From: a virus | Length of the DNA stretch: 21,165 nucleotides | Virus record (IMG/VR): IMGVR_UViG_3300028597_000431 | Location: 1-21,165 of that record | Reading direction: 5' to 3' (one strand) | Shown here: piece after piece, positions 14,087 through 20,813 of the stretch | Numbering within the stretch: the stretch's first letter is position 1 | Layout of the letters: each line of letters starts with the position of its first letter | Program-made: the position numbers and the translations under genes | Notes under the pieces: generated by a model | What the model was told of the DNA's origin: nothing | The model's database searches: none | The model's input: the letters and a program-made list of their open reading frames with translations, nothing else

Positions 14087-15534
14087 ACTACCGCTTCGCG
14101 TTCTACCATTCGTCTAAGATACGTACCCAGATGTTTGGTAGAATGCTGGCGGAGGGTGCACGCCGTCACGGCGATACGGTAGATTTAATCCTACAGGAGA
14201 ACTTTCAACTCGACCACCTAGAGAAGTTCGACGGCGGGGCCAACCTGGGGATGGCGCTGGCCTGCAAACGGCTCATGGACGCCTACCGGGGAGCAGGACG
14301 ACATTTTATATACTTTGACAAGGGCTACTTTGATCGCGACAAGTACTGGCGGCTGTCGATTGATGGTTGGCAACCGCTGTCCTACTTCCAGCGCTTTAAG
14401 CGCGGCCCAGACCGCATGAAGCGGCTCAACATCAAGCTTGGTGATCGTCGCAAGAGTACTGAAGGTATGAACATCGTGCTGGCGGGGGCCTGCCAGAACT
14501 ATCATAACTTCTGTGACTTGCCTACGGTAACCGAGTGGTGCACGGATATTGCGAGAGAGCTCGGTGCTCACTCCTCGCATCCGGTGGTCTATAGGCCCAA
14601 TCCCTCCTGGGCGATACGTCACGAGGACGAGTTCGCACCTATAGAGGGGACCACGTTATCACCCCCACAGGAGCCCTTCGCGCAGACGTTGGCCCGCTGT
14701 CATCTATTGGTCACCCATGGCTCGTCCGCAGCACTAGCTGCGCTGGCCCGGGGCATTCCGGTCTTTATAGTGGGTGACGGTATCTGTAAGCCCATGAGCC
14801 CGAGTTGGCCGCAGTGGTGGCAGAGCGATGTTATTACACGTTGTACGATGCTGGAGCATCCGCACTGGCCTCATATGCGGTTAATCGAGCAGTTCTTTCA
14901 GGATGTGACCTACTGTCAATGGACCCCGGAGGAGTACCGCTCCGGGGTGGCTTGGGAGGAGGTGCGGTTGGCCCTGGCCTACCTACGGGGGAAGCCAGGG
15001 GAGGACACCCCCAATCAGATTATTCGCCAGTACCAGATCATGCATAAGTCCCAGAAGTACTTCCGGGGCCTAAGCGTCATGCAGTATCGGGACGTTATCC
15101 AAAGTCTAATTAAGTCTACTAAGTCCCGTACCCTGCTGGACTACGGCTGCGGTAAGGGTGACCAGTATCTGCATCCCTACAAGGTTAACGAGACTTGGGG
15201 CGTGAGTATTGCCCTCTACGATCCGGCAATAGGTCCCTATGCGGCACTACCTGCCGGTCGGTTTGACGGTATAATTTGTGTGGACGTTATGGAGCATGTT
15301 CCGGAGGCCGTGGTCCCGGATACCTTGCGGCAGATTATTGGCCTAGCGGACAAGTTCGTGTTCTTTGCGATAGCATCGGCCCCCGCAAACAAGAGCCTCC
15401 CGGACGGGCGCAACTGTCATGTCACTGTGCGATCAGAGGAGTGGTGGCGAGCACAGATTGCGGCTGTGGTACCTAAGCGCAGCCCCGTGCGGGTAGAGGT
15501 GATCGTGGTAGGGGCGGATGACGCCGATGACTGA
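14083..15534 (+). CDS. Bifunctional GT-B-like transferase fused to class I methyltransferase
   Basis: A 483-residue two-domain protein. Residues 1-300 are paralogous to the whole of the 13116 product: MNYRFAFYHSSK, HGDTVDLIL, FIYFDKGYFDRDKYW (75-89), PVVYRPNPS (167-175), LLVTHGSSAALAALARGIP (208-226), VTYCQWTPEEYRSG (275-288). After a short linker, residues 340-483 form a SAM methyltransferase with TLLDYGCGKGDQY (350-362), IICVDVMEHVPE (397-408) and CHVTVRSEEWWRAQI. The start is GTG 14083: it aligns with the paralogue's first residue and overlaps the preceding stop. The ATG at 14011 would overlap the membrane protein. Fusion suggests that one polypeptide both transfers and methylates, or that methylation caps the product of the transferase half. 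Confidence 0.72.
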   Translation: MNYRFAFYHSSKIRTQMFGRMLAEGARRHGDTVDLILQENFQLDHLEKFDGGANLGMALACKRLMDAYRGAGRHFIYFDKGYFDRDKYWRLSIDGWQPLSYFQRFKRGPDRMKRLNIKLGDRRKSTEGMNIVLAGACQNYHNFCDLPTVTEWCTDIARELGAHSSHPVVYRPNPSWAIRHEDEFAPIEGTTLSPPQEPFAQTLARCHLLVTHGSSAALAALARGIPVFIVGDGICKPMSPSWPQWWQSDVITRCTMLEHPHWPHMRLIEQFFQDVTYCQWTPEEYRSGVAWEEVRLALAYLRGKPGEDTPNQIIRQYQIMHKSQKYFRGLSVMQYRDVIQSLIKSTKSRTLLDYGCGKGDQYLHPYKVNETWGVSIALYDPAIGPYAALPAGRFDGIICVDVMEHVPEAVVPDTLRQIIGLADKFVFFAIASAPANKSLPDGRNCHVTVRSEEWWRAQIAAVVPKRSPVRVEVIVVGADDADD

Positions 15535-16336
15535 TTTTACGGTGGTTACATCCTGCTCGCTGGAGGGTTGGGCTAGCTACGGTGCTAAGTTCGTAGATAC
15601 GTTTTTGCAGTACTGGCCCAAGGAGGTTGCGCTTTTAATTATCTCCGAGGATGCGATTCCAGTACGGGAGTATACCACCCATTCCGTCTGTCACCTGGAC
15701 CTGGTTGGTAATTCAGCGCGGGCCAGGGACTTCCTAGCCCGCCATAGGGAACATGGCTGGACCCAAGGTGAGGCCGCCTCACCCCGCCCCCCGGGGATAG
15801 CTAGGCGGTGGCCTACCAACGCCGGTAAGAACTTCCGCTATGACGCCTATAAGTTCAGCAAGAAGGTCTTTGCCATAGAACTGGCTGCTGGTCGGCTGGA
15901 TAGCGGTCGCCTGCTCTGGGTGGACGCTGACGTGATAACCTTCGCCCCGGTGCCTGCTGATTTAGCCACCACGCTCCTGCCGTGGGATGCAGCAATCTCC
16001 TGCCTCGCGCGCCCGGGTTATCACTCTGAGTGTGGCTTCGTAGGTTACAACTTGAACCACGTGGCTTGCCGTCCGTTTATTACTACCTTTGCGGATCTCT
16101 ACGCAACGGATGCTGTGTTCGCCCTAGACGAATGGCATGACTCCTGGGTGTTCGATTACGTACGTAAGCTACTTAACACTCCTACCCACCATATTCCGCA
16201 CCGCTCCCAGTCGCATCCGTTTATCAACTCCGAGCTCGGTAAGTACATGGACCACTGTAAGGGCAAGCGGAAGAAGCTCGGTCGCAGCGTAGCCGTCGAG
16301 CAGGTAGTCCATAAGAAGATCACCTACTGGCAATAG
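15518..16336 (+). CDS. GT-A glycosyltransferase with DAD motif
   Basis: A 272-residue soluble protein. An N-terminal strand FTVVTSCSLEGW is followed by KNFRYDAYKFSKKVFAI (104-120), then the catalytic DxD in RLLWVDADVITFAPVP (131-146, D136-A137-D138). GFVGYN and a C-terminal HPFINSELGKYMDHCKG are typical of GT8-like phage enzymes. It would transfer a sugar from a metal-bound nucleotide sugar. The gene overlaps the preceding fused gene by 17 bases. A second ATG at 15527 is an alternative start. It is clearly diverged from the other two DxD enzymes, so it is probably not a redundant copy. Confidence 0.82.
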   Translation: MTPMTDFTVVTSCSLEGWASYGAKFVDTFLQYWPKEVALLIISEDAIPVREYTTHSVCHLDLVGNSARARDFLARHREHGWTQGEAASPRPPGIARRWPTNAGKNFRYDAYKFSKKVFAIELAAGRLDSGRLLWVDADVITFAPVPADLATTLLPWDAAISCLARPGYHSECGFVGYNLNHVACRPFITTFADLYATDAVFALDEWHDSWVFDYVRKLLNTPTHHIPHRSQSHPFINSELGKYMDHCKGKRKKLGRSVAVEQVVHKKITYWQ

Positions 16337-16347
16337 AGGAGCACATA

Positions 16348-16581
16348 ATGTCTAATCCTGCACTAAACGTCGGTTTGTCCGTTGATCTGGTTGTGGGCCG
16401 GATCATAGACCCCCCTCTACAGGTACAGGCCAGTGTGCGGGGCCAGGTTATCATCCTGGGCTTCAGCAACCGAGAGACACAACAGGGGGTGGAGGTGTCA
16501 TTCTCGGAGAAGGCAGCATCCGATTTGATTCAGCTACTAATGGAGACGGTTAATGTGGCAAAAGGTCAAGTTGGGCATTGA
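16348..16581 (+). CDS. Hypothetical protein (77 aa)
   Basis: A 77-residue protein with a beta-rich first half (VGLSVDLVVG, VQASVRGQVIILGF) and a C-terminal helix (KAASDLIQLLMETV). GAGGAG lies upstream of the ATG. Its last 29 bases overlap the FkbM gene, whose GGAG site lies inside it. No family is recognised. It may be a small partner of the flanking enzymes. Confidence 0.65.
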   Translation: MSNPALNVGLSVDLVVGRIIDPPLQVQASVRGQVIILGFSNRETQQGVEVSFSEKAASDLIQLLMETVNVAKGQVGH

Positions 16582-17239
16582 GGGACCTATGAAGATCGTG
16601 GGACAGTGGTACCTACCGGCAGCGGACAACTACTTTGGGCCCTTGCTCGAGCGCACGCCCGAGGGCTTTGAGATCGACCATCTAGAGTGTGCTCTTACGT
16701 TCGTGGAGAAGTTCGACGTTGCGATGGATGTGGGGGCACACATCGGTACCTGGACGGTTAGGCTGGCCAGGGATTTCAAGCAGGTCTACGCCTTCGAGCC
16801 CGCCCCCGACACCTACGAGTGTCTATCCAAGAATTGTGAGAGCTACGCCAACATTTCCCTAAGCCAGTCGGCGATAGGGGCTTATGGAGGTTACGGGCGG
16901 TTGGATAACGACCCCACCCGTCAGGGTAACACGGGTGCGCGTATCCTGCGTGGAATTAAGGGGGAAGGTAGTGTTAAGGTATCTACGTTGGATAGCTTCG
17001 GGCTTAAGGTGCTGGATTTTCTCAAGATTGACGTGGAAGGATACGAAATCGGAGTATTACAAGGGGGCGTACAAACCCTACGGCGCTGCCGTCCGGTGGT
17101 GTTGCTAGAATGTAAGGAGTTTGTGCCTCCACGCTACGGCGGTGTTATGGCAGCTGTAAAATTCCTGGGGGCCTTGGGCTTCACCAAGGTGGGAGGTATT
17201 CGTAATGACTGGGTGTTCCGGCATCAGCGGTTGGAGTAG
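16553..17239 (+). CDS. FkbM family methyltransferase, copy 2
   Basis: A 228-residue FkbM-type methyltransferase, closer to the family consensus than copy 1: AMDVGAHIGTWTVRLARDF (57-75), VYAFEPAPDTYECL (78-91), VSTLDSFGL (143-151) and FLKIDVEGYEIGVLQGG (156-172). GGAG at 16542-16545 precedes the ATG by 7 bases. The expected reaction is SAM-dependent O-methylation of a sugar hydroxyl. The next glycosyltransferase starts on the base after its stop, which suggests that the two steps are paired. Confidence 0.9.
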   Translation: MWQKVKLGIEGPMKIVGQWYLPAADNYFGPLLERTPEGFEIDHLECALTFVEKFDVAMDVGAHIGTWTVRLARDFKQVYAFEPAPDTYECLSKNCESYANISLSQSAIGAYGGYGRLDNDPTRQGNTGARILRGIKGEGSVKVSTLDSFGLKVLDFLKIDVEGYEIGVLQGGVQTLRRCRPVVLLECKEFVPPRYGGVMAAVKFLGALGFTKVGGIRNDWVFRHQRLE

Positions 17240-17959
17240 ATGCGAGAATCGATCTTTGTTGGCTTTGATCCTCGGGAGGCTGCGGCCTTCTTGGTGACGG
17301 TGAGCTCTATACGTCGTCACCTATCCCGCCGGATAAGTATTGTGGGGTTGGAGCTAGATGACCTACGGCGTTCAGGCCTCTATACCCGCCCCACAATCTT
17401 TAATAACGGTCGGTTACTTGATACTATTTCCGAACATCCTATGTCCACCGAATTTGCTATCTCCCGCTTCCTGGTACCTACGCTTGCTGGGAAAGGTTGG
17501 GCATTGTTTCTAGATTGCGACATGCTGGTATTATCGGACCTGGCAGATTTGTTTGACCTTGCGGACGATCGCTACGCCGTGATGTGTGTTCAGCATAACC
17601 ACGACCCCAATAATACTACCAAGATGGGTGGGCAGTTGCAGTCTACCTACTTCCGCAAGAATTGGTCGTCAGTCTGCTTATTCAACTGTGACCATCCGGC
17701 TAATAAATCATTGACTACGCATTTGGTTAATTCCGCACGGGGGCTACACCTCCATCAGTTCTGCTGGCTGGAGGATAAGGATATTGGAGCCCTACCATCA
17801 GAATATAATTTCCTGGTAGGAACCGACACACCTACCGACATCCCGCCTAAGATTGCTCACTATACGGAGGGAACGCCCGATCTACCGGGATATGAGACGG
17901 CTCCCTATGCGGATTTGTGGCGTTCTGAACTTAGAAAATCAGCGCATCTATTTCTGTGA
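17240..17959 (+). CDS. GT-A (family 8-like) glycosyltransferase
   Basis: A 239-residue protein with the pattern of a GT8-like group often seen in phages: IFVGFDPREAAAFLVTVSSI (5-24), GLYTRP (46-51), HPMSTEFAISRFLVPTLA (66-83), DxD in WALFLDCDMLVLSDL (87-101, D92-C93-D94), WSSVCLFNCDH (142-152), WLEDKDIGALPSEYNFL, and a C-terminal HYTEGTPDLPGY (207-218) with the expected metal-binding His. It should be an active cytoplasmic nucleotide-sugar transferase. It is the last of the DxD enzymes in the island. Its TGA overlaps a possible GTG start at 17956. Confidence 0.9.
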   Translation: MRESIFVGFDPREAAAFLVTVSSIRRHLSRRISIVGLELDDLRRSGLYTRPTIFNNGRLLDTISEHPMSTEFAISRFLVPTLAGKGWALFLDCDMLVLSDLADLFDLADDRYAVMCVQHNHDPNNTTKMGGQLQSTYFRKNWSSVCLFNCDHPANKSLTTHLVNSARGLHLHQFCWLEDKDIGALPSEYNFLVGTDTPTDIPPKIAHYTEGTPDLPGYETAPYADLWRSELRKSAHLFL

Positions 17960-18084
17960 TAAGGGGCTTTACGGGTATAGTGATCCAGGGTACATGCGGT
18001 AATGCTGACCTAGTGTATAAGCAAAAGCAAGAAAACGTCGTTAGGGTCTCAGCGCGTGCGGTAGCATCTAAATTGGTATCATGA
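17956..18084 (+). CDS. Possible small coupled protein (42 aa)
   Basis: The 121-base gap between the last DxD transferase and the next gene holds an unbroken frame from GTG 17956 (GTGA overlap with the upstream stop) to TGA 18082-18084 (ATGA overlap with the downstream start). It encodes 42 residues, basic in the second half (KQKQENVVRVSARAVASKL), with no family. No good Shine-Dalgarno site precedes the GTG; a later GTG at 17980 is possible. The DNA is locally more A-rich than its surroundings, so a spacer or regulatory region is the alternative. TATAAG at 18016-18021 could be a -10 box but has no convincing -35. Confidence 0.35.
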   Translation: MIRGFTGIVIQGTCGNADLVYKQKQENVVRVSARAVASKLVS

Positions 18085-18272
18085 TCTCCATGTGGGCCGG
18101 CAAACCGTTCTCGGAGCTTAACGATACTGAGCTTGAAGAAGCTACGGCGTTCTTTCAGGCTGCTCACGATCGCTTGATTGATTTTGCGCCCACCCCGGTG
18201 TGGGTGTTCCTGGTGGATCAGATTTCCCTCCTCACGGTGCTTAAGGTACAGCGCCTGAAGCCCGCTGCATGA
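18081..18272 (+). CDS. Hypothetical helical protein (63 aa)
   Basis: A 63-residue protein: an acidic helical first half (FSELNDTELEEATAFFQAAH) and a hydrophobic stretch (VWVFLVDQISLLTVLKV). Its TGA overlaps the next gene's ATG (ATGA at 18269-18272). The start may be the ATG at 18081 or the one at 18090; neither has a strong ribosome binding site, which would fit translation coupled to the frame upstream. No family is recognised. Confidence 0.55.
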   Translation: MISMWAGKPFSELNDTELEEATAFFQAAHDRLIDFAPTPVWVFLVDQISLLTVLKVQRLKPAA

Positions 18273-18823
18273 AAGCGCTGGTCTTCGGGCGCGGGCGTGG
18301 GGTGTGGGATGAGATGGCTGCGGCGCAAAAGCTAGCAGCGTTTGATTGTATAATCGGGGTAGGTTCTGCTGCCGTAGACTATTCGGGTCCACTGGATCAC
18401 TGGGTGAGCTTTCACCACAGCGTATTCCCGGAGTGGGCCGCCGCGCGTTCCCGCAAGGGTCTTCCCCCAGCGCGAGTCTATTGGTCATCAGTCTATCGCG
18501 GCTCACAGTCGGTACGCCTTGGGGCCGCCTACCCCGTCCGGTTCGTCCGCCAGGAGGGTGGATCGTCGGGACTGATTGCTGTGATGGTGGCCTTTGAACT
18601 AGGGGCCCATCGCGTGGTCCTAGCGGGAGTGCCCATGGATGGGGACTATGGGCAGTATGATACTAAATTGCCTTGGAAGGAAGCTTTGATCCACCGAGAG
18701 ATATGGCGTAGGGATTTACATAAGTTACTAGGTCGGGTGCGTTCGATGTCAGGCTGGACCCAGGAGCAGCTAGGCACCCCGACCACTAAATGGTTGCTGG
18801 AAAATGACTGTACTGCAGTTTAG
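18269..18823 (+). CDS. DUF115/MptE-like Rossmann protein of phage glycan islands
   Basis: A 184-residue protein beginning KALVFGRGRGVWDE (2-14, with a Gly-rich first loop), then FDCIIGVGSAAVDYSGPLDHWVSFH (25-49), GGSSGLIAVMVAFELGAHRV (97-116) and VLAGVPMDG (117-125). The layout (Gly loop, a statement of position with DHWVSFH, a GSSG..A..A....G segment, a closing G-x-P-M-D) recalls the DUF115/MptE-like and GT29/42-like folds, in which a nucleotide or sugar nucleotide is bound. I infer a transferase or glycan-related role. Catalysis is not proven by motifs. It overlaps the Mu F-like gene by 20 bases, which ties the island to the head genes transcriptionally. Confidence 0.5.
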   Translation: MKALVFGRGRGVWDEMAAAQKLAAFDCIIGVGSAAVDYSGPLDHWVSFHHSVFPEWAAARSRKGLPPARVYWSSVYRGSQSVRLGAAYPVRFVRQEGGSSGLIAVMVAFELGAHRVVLAGVPMDGDYGQYDTKLPWKEALIHREIWRRDLHKLLGRVRSMSGWTQEQLGTPTTKWLLENDCTAV

Positions 18824-19814
18824 CAAAGCCCAGAGCCTAGATCCGTTGGCGCACTGTGAGCGTAGTATTTATACTGCGCTCGCACAGTTCATGGTCAACG
18901 TCCGGGCAGGGTCTACGCAGCGTGACATTAAAGCGCTCCTGGATCAGGGAAATATCACCGGAGCGCAAAAGATTGTTGGAGATCATATTGTAGCCCTGAG
19001 CGGGGTGATCCCACGCTCCTTCGTCCAGTGCGCGCATCAGGAGATGACACGCCAAGTCCCGGCCGGACGGCGAGCTCGCATAGCGAAGGCTGTCCCGCAT
19101 CGGAGTGTGGCACTGAACTTTGATCCCTCCGACGATCGGGCCGCGCGCCTTATGCGTACGACCCGCCTGCGCTTCGTCCAGCAGTTCGACACGGCCCAAC
19201 GGGATGCGACCCGTTACGCGATGGCCACTGCCTTCCAGCGTGGAGAGGGTCCGCTGGAGGCGGCCCGCGCGTTCCGGGATGCCATTGGGTTGACCCGTAC
19301 CCAACTTCAATCGGTAGAGGCCTACCGCGACTTGCTGGAAGCCAATTCGGCCGAGGCCCTGAAGCGGGAGCTACGGGACCGTCGGTTCGATCCAACGATT
19401 GAGCGGGCTCTGACAGAGGACACTCCCCTGACGGAGGACCAGATTGATAGGATGGTGGAGCGCTACCGAGAACGCTTCCTGACCTATCGGTCCGAGAATA
19501 TAGCCCGTACCGAGGCGTTACGAATCGTCTCCCTGGCCCGTCACGAGGCCACTCAGCAGGTTCTAGACCAGCTAGGTATAGACCCCTCCCGGGTCCGGCG
19601 AACATGGGTAGCCGTTAAGGACAAGCGTACCCGCGACGCGCACCTGGAGATGGATGGGCAGACGGTCGGCTTCGACGAACCCTTCGAGGCTCCGGACGGT
19701 ACACTGATGATGTACCCTGGAGATTCGTCTGCGCCCGCCAACCTGGTAATCAACTGCCGCTGCTCAGTCACTACTGAGATCCTTGGCGAAGACGAGGATC
19801 AGGACGCGGCATAA
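18804..19814 (+). CDS. Phage head morphogenesis protein, Mu F / SPP1 gp7-like
   Basis: A 336-residue minor head protein. The C-terminal third carries the Mu F-type signature: NIARTEALRIV (232-242), RTWVAVKDKRTRDAHLEMDG (266-285), a FDEPF...MMYPGDSSAPAN stretch, and the closing NCRCSV (317-322). The His and the CRC pair are the family's conserved positions. The N-terminal two thirds are helical and variable, as usual. In model phages these proteins bind the portal and enter the head in few copies. No portal gene lies directly upstream, where it is usually found; instead the glycosyltransferase island does. The ATG overlaps the preceding gene by 20 bases with a weak GGAAA site. Confidence 0.9.
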   Translation: MTVLQFSKAQSLDPLAHCERSIYTALAQFMVNVRAGSTQRDIKALLDQGNITGAQKIVGDHIVALSGVIPRSFVQCAHQEMTRQVPAGRRARIAKAVPHRSVALNFDPSDDRAARLMRTTRLRFVQQFDTAQRDATRYAMATAFQRGEGPLEAARAFRDAIGLTRTQLQSVEAYRDLLEANSAEALKRELRDRRFDPTIERALTEDTPLTEDQIDRMVERYRERFLTYRSENIARTEALRIVSLARHEATQQVLDQLGIDPSRVRRTWVAVKDKRTRDAHLEMDGQTVGFDEPFEAPDGTLMMYPGDSSAPANLVINCRCSVTTEILGEDEDQDAA

Positions 19815-19827
19815 AGAGGAGGATGCT

Positions 19828-20058
19828 ATGGCACAGGTTCGTCATTTTTTAGGTCCGATGGTGATCGTACGGCTGCGCCAGGCGGGTTTCACGGTGGACG
19901 ACAGTGGACCCCCGCCCGGTACCAACACGATCACCTGGAACGGAAGCCCAGTGCTGCCATCGGACGGCGGTGGCCCCAGTGGGTTGCTGGCCAAGCTGCT
20001 AGTCGGTGGCAAGGCCAAGGTCGCCCGTCTGCGTCAGCTAGGAATCTGGTCGTCGTAG
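19828..20058 (+). CDS. Hypothetical protein (76 aa)
   Basis: A 76-residue protein with a basic N-terminal helix (FLGPMVIVRLRQAGFTVDD), a Pro/Gly-rich middle and a basic C-terminal segment (KLLVGGKAKVARLRQLGIW). An AGGAGG site at 19817-19822 selects ATG 19828 rather than an upstream start inside the Mu F gene. It sits in the head module between the Mu F-like protein and the MCDYSL protein. No family is recognised; a virion-associated role is possible from position. Confidence 0.7.
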   Translation: MAQVRHFLGPMVIVRLRQAGFTVDDSGPPPGTNTITWNGSPVLPSDGGGPSGLLAKLLVGGKAKVARLRQLGIWSS

Positions 20059-20104
20059 AGGGGCTCTAGCACAGTAACGCCACTCACATACAGGAGGGTT
20101 CGGC

Positions 20105-20542
20105 ATGTGCGACTACAGCCTTCAAAACGTCAAGTCCCGTCCTGCTACAGTGGACGACAAGCTCGTTACGAAGAACTTCGGTACGGGTACCATCGGCTTT
20201 GCGGCGGTGGACAACCCGGAAGTGGCAGTCTGCGTACTGCCCGGTACCGAGATTGCCTTCGAGGAAGCTATCGTCCGCAACACGTCACTGCCCTACACGA
20301 TGAAGTACGAGCACGCCGCGTATACCACCGGCCGCTTCCGGCAGATCAACCGGCACACGGAGAATATGCACCACGACGCGCTCGAGCTCCCGGACGGTGA
20401 GGTCGTGATGCTGACCATGCTATCCCCTGGCCAGCGGGCCAAGGTGCTCCAACTCCCGGCCGCGCCCAAGAACGATAAGGAAGCCGAGGAGCAGACGCGC
20501 CTGTCCTACACCGAGGGCCAGCCCGAGGTCCTGTTCGGCTAA
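20105..20542 (+). CDS. MCDYSL-family conserved protein of unknown function
   Basis: A 145-residue protein opening MCDYSLQNVKSRPA, a start I recognise from a conserved family of unknown function found in bacteria (notably alphaproteobacteria, from memory) and their phages. Further family-like segments are TKNFGTGTIGF and VAVCVLPGTEIAFEEA, then a less conserved acidic C-terminus (KNDKEAEEQTRLSYTEG). AGGAGGG precedes the ATG. It ends just before a strong terminator. No catalytic motif is clear; the early Cys and later Cys (VAVCVLPG) could be functional but that is unproven. Confidence 0.7.
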   Translation: MCDYSLQNVKSRPATVDDKLVTKNFGTGTIGFAAVDNPEVAVCVLPGTEIAFEEAIVRNTSLPYTMKYEHAAYTTGRFRQINRHTENMHHDALELPDGEVVMLTMLSPGQRAKVLQLPAAPKNDKEAEEQTRLSYTEGQPEVLFG

Positions 20543-20560
20543 GAGGTCTTCCTCCCGACT

Positions 20561-20603
20561 GCCGTGCCGCATTACTCCCCGACGGCGGCACGGCCTTTTC
20601 TTT
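20561..20603 (+). terminator. Rho-independent terminator
   Basis: A perfect 10-bp GC-rich stem (gccgtgccgc at 20561-20570, gcggcacggc at 20585-20594) with a 14-base loop, followed by a T-rich run (cttttcttt). It lies 18 bases after the MCDYSL gene. It is the only classical terminator I see, so the preceding 20 kb could be read as one long transcription unit. Confidence 0.9.
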
Positions 20604-20618
20604 GCCAAGGTGGAACCG

Positions 20619-20804
20619 ATGGGTAAGTCAGATTTGAAGGATACCAAGTATATTGCTACGTTGACACTCACCACCGATCGCAAGGTGGCTAAGTCAGCGG
20701 TAGCGGAGCATCTATTGAACTGTCTGCTGGACACTCCGGAGCGTGGCATGTTGAAGCTCGCCGGGGTGAAGAAGGCCAAGGTGCGTACGGTCGATTTTGA
20801 CTAG
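20619..20804 (+). CDS. Hypothetical protein (61 aa)
   Basis: A 61-residue Lys-rich protein with a beta-alpha pattern (KYIATLTLTTDRKVAKSAVA, HLLNCLLDT, KKAKVRTVDFD). AAGGTGG at 20607-20613 selects the ATG at 20619; a GTG at 20610 lies within that site and is less likely. It begins right after the terminator, so its transcripts must come from read-through or from a promoter overlapping upstream sequence. No family is recognised. Confidence 0.7.
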   Translation: MGKSDLKDTKYIATLTLTTDRKVAKSAVAEHLLNCLLDTPERGMLKLAGVKKAKVRTVDFD

Positions 20805-20813
20805 GGTGGTACT

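Noticed and set aside
17960-18080. tRNA gene or riboswitch in the A-rich gap
   Set aside because: No cloverleaf, no GGTTCGAATCC-like T-loop, no long conserved stem found by eye.
5586-18823. DNA base hypermodification pathway
   Set aside because: No thymidylate/dUMP hydroxymethylase, base kinase, DNA glycosylase-type or queuosine-like gene is visible; the aminotransferase and radical SAM enzyme alone do not support it.
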